A stretch of DNA of 64,000 bases from Alloprevotella sp. GTDB taxonomy: Bacteria; Bacteroidota; Bacteroidia; Bacteroidales; Muribaculaceae. Each line of letters begins with the position of its first letter. Positions within the stretch are counted from its first letter, which is position 1. The stretch lies in NCBI GenBank assembly GCA_023663135.1, contig JAMPIE010000009.1, positions 1 to 64,000 of the forward strand, in the 5' to 3' direction. This document shows, one piece after another, positions 6,700 through 16,228 of the stretch. The notes beneath the pieces were generated by a model. It saw nothing but the letters and a program-made list of their open reading frames with translations, was not told the DNA's origin and did not search any database. The translations under genes and the position numbers were made by a program.

Positions 6700-8907
6700 A
6701 TGATACAGACTGTAGTCAAGCGCGATGGCCGCGTAGTAGGCTATAACGAAGAAAAAATCAAGGCCGCAATACGTAAGGCCATGATTGCCACAGACCTCGG
6801 CGAAGACGAGGCTCTCCTCCAGCGCATCGCCGACCATATAGGCATGAGAGGAGCCGAGCAGATGTCGGTTGAGGCCATTCAAGATATGGTGGAGCTTGAG
6901 CTCATGAAGTCGCCTCGCAAGGAGGTGGCCAAGCGATATATTGCCTATCGTGACCAGCGCTCCATTGCCCGTAGAGCTAAGACGCGCGACATTTTCCTTG
7001 AAATTATTGAGGCGAAAAACAACGACATCACCCGCGAGAACGCCAATATGAACACTGATTCGCCCGCCGGGATGATGATGAAATTTGCCAGCGAAACCAC
7101 CAAGCCCTTTGTCGACGACTATCTCCTCTCGGCCGAGGCTCGCGATGCAGTCCGCAACGGCTACCTCCATATCCACGACAAGGATTATTATCCCACCAAG
7201 AGCCTCACATGCGTCCAGCACCCCCTCGACCGCATTCTCCTCAATGGCTTCTCAGCCGGACACGGCGAGAGCCGCCCCGCCAAGCGCATCGAGACTGCCT
7301 CCATCATCTCATGCATCTCCCTCGAGACTGCTCAAAACGAGATGCACGGCGGACAGGCCATCCCCGCCTTCGACTTCTATCTTGCCCCCTTTGTCCGCTC
7401 CTCATATGTTGAGGAGGTAAAAAAGATTGAGAAACTCGTCGGGCACTCGCTTGAGCATCTCTACGACGCTCCCATCGACGACTACGAGACAAAGAGTCTC
7501 GAAGGCCTCGAAGGTGATAATCGGTACAAGCAACACGCCATTAACCTCACTGTGGGTCGCGTCCATCAGGCAATGGAGGCATTTATCCACAACATGAACA
7601 CCATACACTCTCGCGGCGGCAACCAAGTGGTGTTCTCCTCCATCAACTACGGCACCGACACCTCAGCCGAGGGCCGTTGCATCATCCGCGAGCTCCTCAA
7701 GTCTACCTACGAGGGGGTCGGAAATGGCGCCACTGCAATCTTCCCCATCCAGATCTGGAAGAAAAAACGCGGCGTGAGCTATCTCCCCTCCGACCGCAAC
7801 TACGACCTCTACCGCCTGGCTTGCAAGGTGACCGCCCGCCGATTCTTCCCCAACTTCGTCAACCTCGACGCCACATATAATCAACACGAGAAATGGCGTG
7901 CCGACGACCCCAAGCGCTACTTGTACGAAGTGGCTACCATGGGATGCCGCACCCGCGTCTTTGAAAACCGCTATGGCGAAAAGACCTCCATCGGTCGCGG
8001 TAATATCAGCTTCTCTACCCTCAATATAGTTCGTATGGCCATCGAATGTATGCCCATACAAGACCCCGAGGAACGCATCGACCGATTCTTTGCCAAACTT
8101 GACGAAAATCTTGAAATCGCCGCCCGCCAGCTCTGCGACCGCTACGAGTTTCAAAAGACCGCCCTGGCCAAGCAATTCCCCCTTCTGATGTCCCACCTCT
8201 GGAACGGCAGCGAAGCTCTCGGCCCCAACGATACCATAGAGTCTGTCATCAACCAGGGCACACTTGGAATAGGCTTCATCGGCCTGGCCGAATGCCTCGT
8301 GGCTCTCACCGGTAAGCACCACGGCGAAAGCGAGAAAAGCCAGGCCCTGGGGCTTCGCATCGTCTCACGTATGCGCTCTCGAATCAACGAGTTCTCCGAA
8401 CGCTATGGACATAATTTCTCCGTCCTGGCCACTCCCGCTGAAGGCCTTTCCGGCAAGTTCACTGCAAAAGACCGCAAGAGCTTTGGCGTCATTCCCGGCG
8501 TAACCGACAAGGTCTACTACACCAACTCCAATCATGTGCCCGTCTACTACAAGTGCTCTCCCTCCCACAAGGCCAAAGTCGAGGCCCCATACCATGAACT
8601 CACCGGAGGCGGACATATCTTCTATGTGGAGATTGACGGCGATGCCACCCACAACCCCGAGGCCATCTCGCAGATTGTAGACCTCATGGATAAAAACAAC
8701 ATTGGCTACTGCTCCGTCAACCACAATCGCAACCGATGCATGCACTGCGGCTATGAAGATGCCCAGGAAGACCTCAAGGTCTGCCCCGAGTGTGGCTCCT
8801 CCCACATCGACCGCCTCCAGCGCATCACAGGCTATCTCGTGGGCACTACCGATCGCTGGAACAATGCCAAGCTCGCTGAGCTAAACGACCGCGTGGTCCA
8901 CAAATAA
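6700..8907 (+). CDS. nrdD: Anaerobic ribonucleoside-triphosphate reductase
   Basis: A 735-residue class III ribonucleotide reductase that makes dNTPs without oxygen, using a glycyl radical formed by NrdG. Domains: an N-terminal ATP-cone (TVVKRDGRVVGYNEEKIKAA, about residues 1-95), the glycyl-radical barrel, a C-terminal zinc site (CMHCGYED... CPECGSS) and the radical loop RITGYLVGTTDRWNNAK just before the end. The start at 6700 (MIQTVVKRDG) fits the ATP-cone and the promoter at 6600-6632. nrdG follows after seven bases, so the two form an operon. Confidence 0.97.
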   Translation: MIQTVVKRDGRVVGYNEEKIKAAIRKAMIATDLGEDEALLQRIADHIGMRGAEQMSVEAIQDMVELELMKSPRKEVAKRYIAYRDQRSIARRAKTRDIFLEIIEAKNNDITRENANMNTDSPAGMMMKFASETTKPFVDDYLLSAEARDAVRNGYLHIHDKDYYPTKSLTCVQHPLDRILLNGFSAGHGESRPAKRIETASIISCISLETAQNEMHGGQAIPAFDFYLAPFVRSSYVEEVKKIEKLVGHSLEHLYDAPIDDYETKSLEGLEGDNRYKQHAINLTVGRVHQAMEAFIHNMNTIHSRGGNQVVFSSINYGTDTSAEGRCIIRELLKSTYEGVGNGATAIFPIQIWKKKRGVSYLPSDRNYDLYRLACKVTARRFFPNFVNLDATYNQHEKWRADDPKRYLYEVATMGCRTRVFENRYGEKTSIGRGNISFSTLNIVRMAIECMPIQDPEERIDRFFAKLDENLEIAARQLCDRYEFQKTALAKQFPLLMSHLWNGSEALGPNDTIESVINQGTLGIGFIGLAECLVALTGKHHGESEKSQALGLRIVSRMRSRINEFSERYGHNFSVLATPAEGLSGKFTAKDRKSFGVIPGVTDKVYYTNSNHVPVYYKCSPSHKAKVEAPYHELTGGGHIFYVEIDGDATHNPEAISQIVDLMDKNNIGYCSVNHNRNRCMHCGYEDAQEDLKVCPECGSSHIDRLQRITGYLVGTTDRWNNAKLAELNDRVVHK

Positions 8908-8914
8908 CCCCCCC

Positions 8915-9415
8915 ATGCGCATCATTGACATCATAGAAGCTACAACAGTCGACGGCCCGGGATTCCGGGCCGCCGTCTACTTTGCCGGCTGCGCCCACGC
9001 CTGTCCGGGCTGCCACAACCCCCACACCCATCCCTTCGACGCCGGCTACGAGACCACTCCCGCCGAGCTTGCAGCTCGCCTGCTGACCATGGATCTCGAC
9101 GTGACCCTCTCAGGCGGTGACCCCGCCTACCAGCCCGAAGAGGCCGCAGAACTCGCCCGCGCCATCCGCCACGGAGGCCACACTGTATGGCTCTACACCG
9201 GCTTCACCTTTGAGGAGCTCATGGCATCCCCCACGCGTCGAGCTCTTCTCGAGGCGGTCGACGTAGTCGTCGATGGCCCATTCATCGAGGCCCTCCGCGA
9301 CGTCAAGCTTCAATTCCGAGGCTCATCCAACCAGCGCATCCTCGACATCCCCGCCTCCCTCGCCGCCGGAGCCCCCATTCCCTGGCATTCTCCCTTCGAC
9401 TCCCGGTTGTCATAA
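8915..9415 (+). CDS. nrdG: Anaerobic ribonucleotide reductase activating protein
   Basis: A 166-residue radical SAM activase that generates the glycyl radical on NrdD. The cluster motif is CAHACPGC (Cys26, Cys30, Cys33) and the SAM-binding TLSGGDP follows. The length is normal for NrdG. It sits seven bases behind nrdD, and the pair is the standard complete system. Confidence 0.96.
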   Translation: MRIIDIIEATTVDGPGFRAAVYFAGCAHACPGCHNPHTHPFDAGYETTPAELAARLLTMDLDVTLSGGDPAYQPEEAAELARAIRHGGHTVWLYTGFTFEELMASPTRRALLEAVDVVVDGPFIEALRDVKLQFRGSSNQRILDIPASLAAGAPIPWHSPFDSRLS

Positions 9416-9719
9416 CCCCCTCCCAAGGATAATGGCCTTGCATCTGTATGCAAAAAATCTCATTTTACTCACTTTTGAGTATTTCCGACCCTACGAAGAT
9501 GCTGTAATTTTGCATCGGATAAAAACTTACAGACAGAAATTTCCTTACACTCCGCAATCGTGCGGTGGCTGCAAATGGCCATTTGTGAAAACCGCCTGCA
9601 GCCCCCGCCGCGCTGTTTTTCCACCCCCAAGACTTTACGCCTCGGCCCGATCCCCCCGCATCCGCTTTGCCCCTATTTTTTGTCCCTGTTTTTTTTGCCC
9701 TTTTCTCAGAAATATTAGC
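9416..9719. other. Intergenic region upstream of korA; no gene recognised
   Basis: About 300 bases without a convincing ORF. It holds a TAATTTTG element (9505-9512) and, downstream of it, GCGGT...ACCGC flanks around the palindrome CAAATGGCCATTTG, then a C-rich low-complexity stretch. These could belong to a small RNA, but no terminator with a clear hairpin is visible. Confidence 0.3.
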
Positions 9720-9727
9720 TACCTTTG
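9694..9727 (+). promoter_or_regulatory. Bacteroidota promoter for korA-korB
   Basis: TTTG (9694-9697), a 22-base spacer and TACCTTTG (9720-9727), about 115 bases before the korA start. Confidence 0.55.
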
Positions 9728-9842
9728 CCGTCGCTCCGCATAGGACGCCTCTGACCGCGCCCTCGTGGATTATGCTATAACCATCTGAATACTTTATATC
9801 TATACCAACAGCAGTCACTGCTTGCATTTTATATTACAAGTG

Positions 9843-11693
9843 ATGTTAGACAAAGCTCAAGTCATTGACACCGACAAGGTGGTGGTCCGCTTCTCGGGCG
9901 ACTCCGGCGACGGCATGCAGCTCGTAGGCAATATCTTTACCAACGTCTCAGCCGGAATAGGCAATCAGGTGTCGACTTTCCCCGACTATCCAGCCGAGAT
10001 ACGCGCCCCGCAGGGTTCATTGGGCGGTGTCAGCGGCTTCCAAGTTAGCGTCGGCACAGGCGTCCACACCCCCGGCGACCTATGCGATGTCCTGGTGGCT
10101 ATGAACGCCGCCGCTCTTAAGGTCAACGCCCGTAATCTTAAGCCCGGAGGTGTGGCTATCATCGACATTGACTCCTTCAAGGAGAGCGATCTCAAGAAGG
10201 CCAATTACGCCACCGACGACCCCATCACGGAGCTCGGCCTCAACGCGCAGGTGCTTGAGGTTCCCGTCACCACCCTCACTAAAGCCGCCCTCGAGGGCTC
10301 GGGGCTCGACAATAAGTCGATGCTCAAGTGTCGCAACATCTTCTGCCTCGGCCTTGTCTGCTGGCTCTTCGACCGCCCCCTCGATGCCGCCGTCAACTTC
10401 CTCCGTAAAAAGTTTGCCAAGAAACCCGCCATCTTCGAGGCTAATGAGAAGGTGATCCATGCCGGGTATGACTATGGACACAATATCCACGCCGGTGTCT
10501 CTACCTATCGCATTGAGAGCGAGGCTGCGCGCCCCGGCATCTATACCGACATCAACGGCAACACGGCCACAGCCTGGGGTCTCATCATGGCCTCTGAGAA
10601 GAGTGGCCGTCCCCTCTTCCTCGGCTCATACCCTATTACCCCCGCCACCGATATCCTCCAGGAACTGGCAAAGCGCAAAGACTTGGGTGTCAAGGCCTGC
10701 CAGATGGAAGACGAGATTGCCGGTGTCTGCTCTGCCATCGGTGCATCGTTTGCCGGCAACCTGGCTGTCACTTCCACCTCGGGCCCGGGTCTCGCTCTCA
10801 AGAGTGAGGGTATTGGCCTGGCTGTCATAGCCGAGCTCCCTCTGGTGGTCATTGATGTCCAGCGCGGAGGCCCATCCACCGGCCTCCCAACCAAGACTGA
10901 GCAGACCGACCTCATGCAGGCCCTCTATGGCCGAAACGGCGAGAGCCCCGTGGCTGTCGTTGCACCGGCATCTCCCACCGACTGCTTCGCCATGGCCTTT
11001 GAAGCCTGCCGCATCGCCATCGAGCATATGACCCCCGTAATCCTCCTCAGCGATGCCTTTATCGGCAACGGCTCCTCGGCCTGGCGCATCCCCGATCCCG
11101 ACGAATATCCCGCTATTAAGCCCAACTTTGTCCCCGACGGCCTTGTCGACGCTTGGCAGCCTTATGACCGCCGCGATGACAATCTTGCCCGCTATTGGGC
11201 TATCCCCGGCACTCCCGGCCTAGCCCACCGCATCGGCGGCCTTGAGAAAGACTATAAGACCGGCGCAATATCCACCGACCCCGAAAACCATGAGCGCATG
11301 GTCCTCGCCCGACGTGAGAAGATTGCCCGCATTGCCGACGACATCCCCTCTCTCGAGCTCATTGAGGCTCAGGGCGCCGACACTATCCTCGTCGGTTGGG
11401 GCGGAACTTATGGACATCTGCGCACTGCTGCCGCCGAGCTCTCCGCCGATGGTTGCCCCGTGGCCTTCACTCAATTCCGTTACATTAACCCCCTGCCCAA
11501 AAACACTCTCGAGGTCCTCAGCCGATATAAGCGTGTCATTGTTGCCGAGCTCAATACCGGCATGATGGCCGACTATCTCCAGGCTCAATTCCCATCCCTG
11601 GCCATTGAGCGCATAAACAAGATTCAGGGCCAGCCCTTCAAGGTGAGCGAGGTGAAAGACGCCGTCGCTAAGATCCTCTCCTCAAGCAAATAA
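9843..11693 (+). CDS. korA: 2-oxoacid:ferredoxin oxidoreductase, alpha (gamma-alpha fused) subunit
   Basis: A 616-residue subunit of a 2-oxoglutarate (2-oxoacid):ferredoxin oxidoreductase, which decarboxylates the oxoacid to acyl-CoA and reduces ferredoxin. The gamma domain lies first (VVRFSGDSGDGMQLVGN, about residues 1-190). The pyrimidine-binding alpha domain follows (FLGSYPITPATDILQEL, about 240-450), then the C-terminal transketolase-like domain with LVGWGGTYG. I prefer MLDKAQVIDT at 9843; an in-frame Met at 9822 is also possible. korB follows after 31 bases. The exact substrate is assigned by family resemblance. Confidence 0.9.
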   Translation: MLDKAQVIDTDKVVVRFSGDSGDGMQLVGNIFTNVSAGIGNQVSTFPDYPAEIRAPQGSLGGVSGFQVSVGTGVHTPGDLCDVLVAMNAAALKVNARNLKPGGVAIIDIDSFKESDLKKANYATDDPITELGLNAQVLEVPVTTLTKAALEGSGLDNKSMLKCRNIFCLGLVCWLFDRPLDAAVNFLRKKFAKKPAIFEANEKVIHAGYDYGHNIHAGVSTYRIESEAARPGIYTDINGNTATAWGLIMASEKSGRPLFLGSYPITPATDILQELAKRKDLGVKACQMEDEIAGVCSAIGASFAGNLAVTSTSGPGLALKSEGIGLAVIAELPLVVIDVQRGGPSTGLPTKTEQTDLMQALYGRNGESPVAVVAPASPTDCFAMAFEACRIAIEHMTPVILLSDAFIGNGSSAWRIPDPDEYPAIKPNFVPDGLVDAWQPYDRRDDNLARYWAIPGTPGLAHRIGGLEKDYKTGAISTDPENHERMVLARREKIARIADDIPSLELIEAQGADTILVGWGGTYGHLRTAAAELSADGCPVAFTQFRYINPLPKNTLEVLSRYKRVIVAELNTGMMADYLQAQFPSLAIERINKIQGQPFKVSEVKDAVAKILSSSK

Positions 11694-11724
11694 TTGCCCC
11701 ATCCACTTCTTTTCTCATCTACCC

Positions 11725-12747
11725 ATGGAAGAAAACATCATTCCCCAATATACTGCCGCCGACTTCAAAAACGGCAGCCCCGTGCGCTGGTGTCCCGGAT
11801 GTGGCGACCACGCTATCCTCAACTCTCTCCACAAGGCCATGGCCGCCATCGGTGTTGCCCCTCACATGACTGCCGTCATTTCAGGCATAGGATGCTCCTC
11901 GCGCCTCCCTTACTATATGGGCACTTATGGCTTCCACACCATCCATGGCCGTTCAGCAGCCATTGCCACCGGCTTTAAGCTCGCCAATCCCGCAATGACC
12001 GTTTGGCAAGTGTCGGGCGACGGCGATGGCCTCGCCATTGGCGGCAATCATTTCATCCACGCCGTGCGCCGCAATGTTGACATCAACATGTTGTTGCTAA
12101 ACAACAAGATCTATGGCCTCACTAAGGGTCAATACTCACCCACCTCGGCCCGCGGTTTCGTGAGCAAGACCTCCCCCTATGGCACCACAGAAGACCCCTT
12201 CATCCCAGCCGAGCTCGTCTTCGGCGCTCGAGGCACTTTCTTTGCCCGCTCCATCGATGTGGAGCTCGAGACCAGCCGTGAAGTGCTCGCCGCTGCCGCC
12301 CGTCACAAGGGCACATCGGTGGTCGAGGTGCTTCAAAACTGTATGATCTACAACAACGGCATCCACAACTTCATCACCGACCGCGAGCATCGCGCCGACC
12401 GCACCATCCACCTCGTACACGGACAGAAGATGCTCTTTGGCAAGGAGATGAACCGCGGCCTTGTCCGCGACGGTTTTTACATCCGTGCCGTCACCGTAGG
12501 GCAGGATGGATGGACCCTCGACGATGTCCTGACCCACGATGCTCACACCCCCTCCAACTTCCTCCATCAGCAGCTCGCCATGATGGACGGCACCGACCTC
12601 CCGCTTGCCATCGGTGTCATTCGCGATGTGGTGGCTCCGGTCTACAACGAAGAGGTTGACGCTCAGGTGCAGCAGGTCAAAGCCGCCCACGGCTTCGACT
12701 CCCTACGATCTATGATCCTCGCCGGCGAGACTTGGGAAGTCAAGTGA
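11725..12747 (+). CDS. korB: 2-oxoacid:ferredoxin oxidoreductase, beta subunit
   Basis: A 340-residue thiamine-diphosphate-binding subunit paired with KorA. WCPGCGDHAILNSL near residue 20-35, the ISGIGCSSRLPYYM loop and the TPP/Mg motif GDGDGLAIGGNHFIHAVRRN...NKIYGLTKGQYSPTS are textbook for KorB. It lacks a 2[4Fe-4S] ferredoxin domain, as in two-subunit KorAB. No separate korC or korD is present nearby. A GC-rich hairpin follows. Confidence 0.93.
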   Translation: MEENIIPQYTAADFKNGSPVRWCPGCGDHAILNSLHKAMAAIGVAPHMTAVISGIGCSSRLPYYMGTYGFHTIHGRSAAIATGFKLANPAMTVWQVSGDGDGLAIGGNHFIHAVRRNVDINMLLLNNKIYGLTKGQYSPTSARGFVSKTSPYGTTEDPFIPAELVFGARGTFFARSIDVELETSREVLAAAARHKGTSVVEVLQNCMIYNNGIHNFITDREHRADRTIHLVHGQKMLFGKEMNRGLVRDGFYIRAVTVGQDGWTLDDVLTHDAHTPSNFLHQQLAMMDGTDLPLAIGVIRDVVAPVYNEEVDAQVQQVKAAHGFDSLRSMILAGETWEVK

Positions 12748-12800
12748 CCCCCACTTATTACGACACACCTCCCCATCAACCACGTTTCAACTGTCGAAGT

Positions 12801-12834
12801 CCCGCGCCCGGCCTCCACTCGGCTGTGGCGCGGG
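12801..12834 (+). terminator. Hairpin terminator after korB
   Basis: CCCGCGCC (12801-12808) pairs with GGCGCGGG (12827-12834), followed by CAATTTT just before glsA. Confidence 0.55.
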
Positions 12835-12849
12835 CAATTTTGACCCGCC

Positions 12850-13776
12850 ATGACTGACTATCAGCAGGTGATCAACCGCATCTATGACGAAGTAAAGCCC
12901 ATGTGGCCTCAGGCCGCCCCGGCCGATTATATCCCCGCACTGGCCGCCGCCGACGCCTCCCAGTTTGGCATCGCCGTCCACACCCTCGCCGGTCAATCTT
13001 TCTCTGTCGGGGCCACCGACATCCCCTTCTCCATCCAAAGCATCTCAAAGGTCTTTACCTTTGCCATGGTGGCTCGCCATATGGGCGACACGATATGGGA
13101 GAGCGTCGGGCGCGAGCCATCGGGCACCCCCTTCAATTCCCTCGTCCAGCTCGAATATGAGCAGGGCCGCCCGCGCAACCCCTTTATCAACGCCGGTGCA
13201 CTTGTAGTCACCGACCGTCTCATCGACCTCTACCCACGCCCCAAGGAAGCTATCCTCGACTTTGTCCGCTCCCTCGCCGGTAACCCCGACATCTATTACG
13301 ACCATCACATCGCCCGCTCTGAGCGAGAGACTGCCAGTCGCAACATGGCTCTGGCCTACCTTATGAAGAGCTTCGGAAATATCCACAACGACGTCGATAC
13401 TCTTATCGATGTCTACTGCTCCCAATGTGCCATCTCCATGACCTGCGCCGACCTGGCCCGGTCTTTTCTTTTCCTCGCCAATAGGGGTGTCAATCCCCTC
13501 GCCGCCGGTGGACAGGAGCGCATCCTCACCCCCTCGCGTGCCAAGCGCCTTGGGGCTGTGATGCTCACCTGTGGCTTCTACGACGAGAGCGGCGATTTTG
13601 CCTTCCGTGTCGGCCTCCCCGGTAAGAGCGGCGTCGGCGGCGGCATTGCCGCCTACATCCCCGGCCAGCTCTCTATCGCCGTGTGGTGTCCGGGGCTCAA
13701 CTCCTTCGGCAATTCCCTCTTGGGCATCGAGACTCTTGAGCGGTTTACCACCGACATCGGCGTCTCTATCTTCTGA
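12850..13776 (+). CDS. glsA: Glutaminase A
   Basis: A 308-residue serine-dependent beta-lactamase-fold glutaminase that converts glutamine to glutamate and ammonia. The catalytic S-x-x-K is in PFSIQSISKVF (Ser64, Lys67). NPFINAGALVV, ERETASRNMALAYLMKSFGN and the C-terminal GLPGKSGVGGGI are all typical. The length is normal (E. coli YneH is about 308). The start at 12850 is right after the korB terminator. In gut bacteria this enzyme supports acid resistance and nitrogen supply. It overlaps the convergent lipoprotein gene by 11 bases. Confidence 0.96.
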   Translation: MTDYQQVINRIYDEVKPMWPQAAPADYIPALAAADASQFGIAVHTLAGQSFSVGATDIPFSIQSISKVFTFAMVARHMGDTIWESVGREPSGTPFNSLVQLEYEQGRPRNPFINAGALVVTDRLIDLYPRPKEAILDFVRSLAGNPDIYYDHHIARSERETASRNMALAYLMKSFGNIHNDVDTLIDVYCSQCAISMTCADLARSFLFLANRGVNPLAAGGQERILTPSRAKRLGAVMLTCGFYDESGDFAFRVGLPGKSGVGGGIAAYIPGQLSIAVWCPGLNSFGNSLLGIETLERFTTDIGVSIF

Positions 13777-14326
13777 CGACGATTGGAAGCTTCGTCACCT
13801 CAAGCCCGTCAAGGTAGTAGTGGCGGTCAATGTCGGGATTATGACCCTTCCATCTGAAGTGATTGTAGACCCTTAGCTCATGGCTCTTCCCTTCTTCGGG
13901 CCACACGAGAGTCATGTGATAGTCATAATTGTCGTCGCCGTTCCACTCGCCGAAAAAGAGGCGATAGCGGCTCGTCTTCTTAAAGCTCCCATCGGCCGCC
14001 TTCTCATAAACGGGGTCGAGCCAAAAGCCGTAGAATTCTGCCATATATGCCCTCCCGTCAATATTTTCATGGATGGAGTCGCGATGGTTAAGTTCATATC
14101 GCTTCCCCTCAAATTCCATATATATATCGCTGTTGAGCACATTGTCTTCGCGGGCCGAGTCAAGGAGCGTCGCCCCATTGCCATCGGTGATGTCTATTGT
14201 GAGATAAACGGGTGTGAAATCCCATATCTTGTTGCCCGGGCCATCCTCTTCACATGACGTGAATGAGATGACGCTCAGTAACACCATGGCCGCAATGGCC
14301 ATCCTTGTCATAATGTTTGCTTTCAT
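13766..14326 (-). CDS. Putative lipoprotein of unknown function
   Basis: A 186-residue protein starting MKANIMTRMAIAAMVLLSVI, then SFTSCEEDGPG, a clear lipoprotein signal with the acylated Cys about residue 25. The mature part is rich in aromatic and charged residues (FTPVYLTIDITDGNG, YELNHRDSIHENIDG, YRLFFGEWNGDDNYDYHMTLVWPEEGKSHELRVYNHF), suggesting a beta-sandwich, in the style of small Bacteroidales surface lipoproteins. I do not recognise a named family. An alternative start is the internal Met at codon 6. Confidence 0.75.
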   Translation of the reverse strand: MKANIMTRMAIAAMVLLSVISFTSCEEDGPGNKIWDFTPVYLTIDITDGNGATLLDSAREDNVLNSDIYMEFEGKRYELNHRDSIHENIDGRAYMAEFYGFWLDPVYEKAADGSFKKTSRYRLFFGEWNGDDNYDYHMTLVWPEEGKSHELRVYNHFRWKGHNPDIDRHYYLDGLEVTKLPIVVRR

Positions 14327-14467
14327 TACTGGTTCTGTTTGTCGGTTTACTTACATAACATAATCACCGCCCCAAATATTGCATCCCACCCCCTAATTTT
14401 TTTTTGCAATAAACATTTGCGTCCTCCCGTTGCTTTATAAGATAACAGATATTCACATTCCTCACAT

Positions 14468-15625
14468 ATGAAACGCAGTCTCCTCGCTCTTGCTGCCGGC
14501 ACTTTTGCCTTAGGCATCGCCGAGTTTGGCATGATGGGCATCCTTGGCGATGTGGCCAAGGGGATAGATGTAAATATTGTCAAGGCCGGCCACCTCATCT
14601 CGGCATACTCCCTCGGAGTCGCCATCGGCGCCCCTATGCTCGTCGTGCTCAGGAAGATGCCTCTCCGTAAGCTCCTCCTCTGCCTCGCCGCCCTCATCGC
14701 CTTGGGCAATCTCTTCACTGCCCTCGCCCCGGGCTACGTGGCTTTGCTCATTGGCCGCTTCATCTCCGGACTCCCTCATGGCGCTTTCTTCGGCGCCGGA
14801 GCTATCGTCTGCTCACGCCTGGCCGACAAAGGAGGCGGCGCATCAGCCGTGGCCGTAATGGTCGGGGGCATGACCGTGGCCAATGTCGTCGGCGTCCCAG
14901 GCGCCACTCTCCTATGCAACATCCTCTCCTGGCGCTTCGTCTTCGGCTTCATTGCCCTCTGCGGTCTCCTCGCCTTTACCGGCATCCGATACTGGGTGCC
15001 CCCTCTCGACCCGCTCCCCGACAGCGGAGGCGTCAAAGGGGAGTTTCGCTTCCTCTCCACCCTCGCCCCATGGCTCATCTATGGCGGCGTCTTCTTCGGC
15101 CAAGCCAGTGTCTACTGCTGGCTCAGCTACATTGAGCCCATCATGACCCGCGTTGCACACTTCTCTGTGGACGACATGACATGGATCATGATGACCGTTG
15201 GCCTCGGCATGGTTGTCGGCAACCTCCTCTCTGGCAAGTTGGCCGACCGCTTTGGCGTCTCGCGTGTCTGTGGCCTTGCCGCCCTCGCCGTCGTCGTCAT
15301 CATGACTGCCATCTATTTCACAGCCACCCGCCGTCTCCCCTCAGCCATCTTTGCATTCCTCGCCCCAGCCATGCTCTTTGCCATCGGAGGCCCTCTCCAA
15401 TATGCCATAGTCAGATTTGCCAAGGGTGGCGAGATGCTCGGCGGGGCCGGCATCCAGATCGCCTTCAACGTCTCCAACGCATGCGCCGCCGCCCTCGGCG
15501 GGGCTGTCATCGCCATGGGTCACGGCTACCAAGCCGTAGCCCTCGCCGGTGCCCCCCTCGCCCTCATCGGCGCCGCCATGCTCTACATCCTCCACCGCCG
15601 CTACTCCTCCATCCACGGCATCTAA
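14468..15625 (+). CDS. MFS transporter (AraJ/arabinose-efflux permease type)
   Basis: A 385-residue major facilitator protein with twelve hydrophobic helices. The first helix, LLALAAGTFALGIAEFGMMGILGDVA, is the hallmark of the DHA1/AraJ-type sugar or drug efflux group. The loop between helices 2 and 3 is short and basic (RKMPLRKLL), and LIGRFISGLPHGAFFGAGAIV is motif-C-like. The substrate is unknown. It stands alone, followed by a long hairpin. Confidence 0.92.
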   Translation: MKRSLLALAAGTFALGIAEFGMMGILGDVAKGIDVNIVKAGHLISAYSLGVAIGAPMLVVLRKMPLRKLLLCLAALIALGNLFTALAPGYVALLIGRFISGLPHGAFFGAGAIVCSRLADKGGGASAVAVMVGGMTVANVVGVPGATLLCNILSWRFVFGFIALCGLLAFTGIRYWVPPLDPLPDSGGVKGEFRFLSTLAPWLIYGGVFFGQASVYCWLSYIEPIMTRVAHFSVDDMTWIMMTVGLGMVVGNLLSGKLADRFGVSRVCGLAALAVVVIMTAIYFTATRRLPSAIFAFLAPAMLFAIGGPLQYAIVRFAKGGEMLGGAGIQIAFNVSNACAAALGGAVIAMGHGYQAVALAGAPLALIGAAMLYILHRRYSSIHGI

Positions 15626-15633
15626 CCCACATT

Positions 15634-15687
15634 ATATACAATCGTAGGGCCGGCCCCAGGCCATGGGCCGGCCCTACGATTGTATAT
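15634..15687. terminator. Long perfect palindrome, likely bidirectional terminator
   Basis: A perfect 23-base inverted repeat (15634-15656 with 15665-15687) has arms containing AATCGTAGGGCCGGCCC and an 8-base loop. It sits between the convergent MFS gene and the sorting-domain protein. Its outer bases are AT and give a short U run in either direction. It may be a dispersed palindromic repeat recruited as a terminator. Confidence 0.75.
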
Positions 15688-15703
15688 GCGCAAAGGAGCC
15701 GGC

Positions 15704-16204
15704 TCAGGGCACGGCCACTTTGAGGGTGCCGCCGGGGGTGGATATGATGTAGATGCCGGGGGCGAGCGAAGCGAAGGGGAGGGCGGCCTTGCCGTCGGCC
15801 CCGGCGCGAAGTTGAGCCACCGTCTGCCCCGCGGCATTGACCACCCTGACCTCGGCACCGGCCTTAAGGCCGGCCACGGCCATCCCGTCGAGGGCCACGG
15901 CCGGCGAGGCGTCGGCCGTGGCTCCAGCGATGCCCGAGAGCTCGGGGCCTGTGGTCTCAGAGAGGGTCCAAGAGGATATCTCGGCAAGGGGCTTGGAGAG
16001 GGTGACGGCCTCATTTTTGTCGTTTACCCCTTTGATGACGGCATCTTCACCCTCAAAGGCGATGGTAAGGCCGGAGTGGATGTTGACACTAAGGACAGTC
16101 CCATCGGTGAGGTTGAGGACTATGGCACGCGCCTGCCCGGCGTTTTTGGCTCCGACCGCAAGAACGGCCAAAAGCATTATGGCTGATAATATATATTTCT
16201 TCAT
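15704..16204 (-). CDS. Secreted protein with T9SS-like C-terminal sorting domain
   Basis: A 166-residue protein with signal peptide MKKYILSAIMLLAVLAVGAKNAG. The middle part has the DGTVLSVNIHSGLTIAFEGEDA and KPLAEISSWTLSE pattern seen at the front of many Bacteroidales secreted proteins. The C-terminal 75 residues (VRVVNAAGQTVAQLRAG...LPFASLAPGIYIISTPGG) look like a type IX secretion A-type sorting domain. Enzymatic function is unlikely and none is recognised. It follows the CotH gene by 24 bases and is probably co-transcribed. Confidence 0.75.
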   Translation of the reverse strand: MKKYILSAIMLLAVLAVGAKNAGQARAIVLNLTDGTVLSVNIHSGLTIAFEGEDAVIKGVNDKNEAVTLSKPLAEISSWTLSETTGPELSGIAGATADASPAVALDGMAVAGLKAGAEVRVVNAAGQTVAQLRAGADGKAALPFASLAPGIYIISTPGGTLKVAVP

Positions 16205-16228
16205 GGATTGTCGTTTTAGGATAGGAGA

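Noticed and set aside
7663..8322. 219-codon minus-strand ORF
   Set aside because: Antisense shadow of nrdD.
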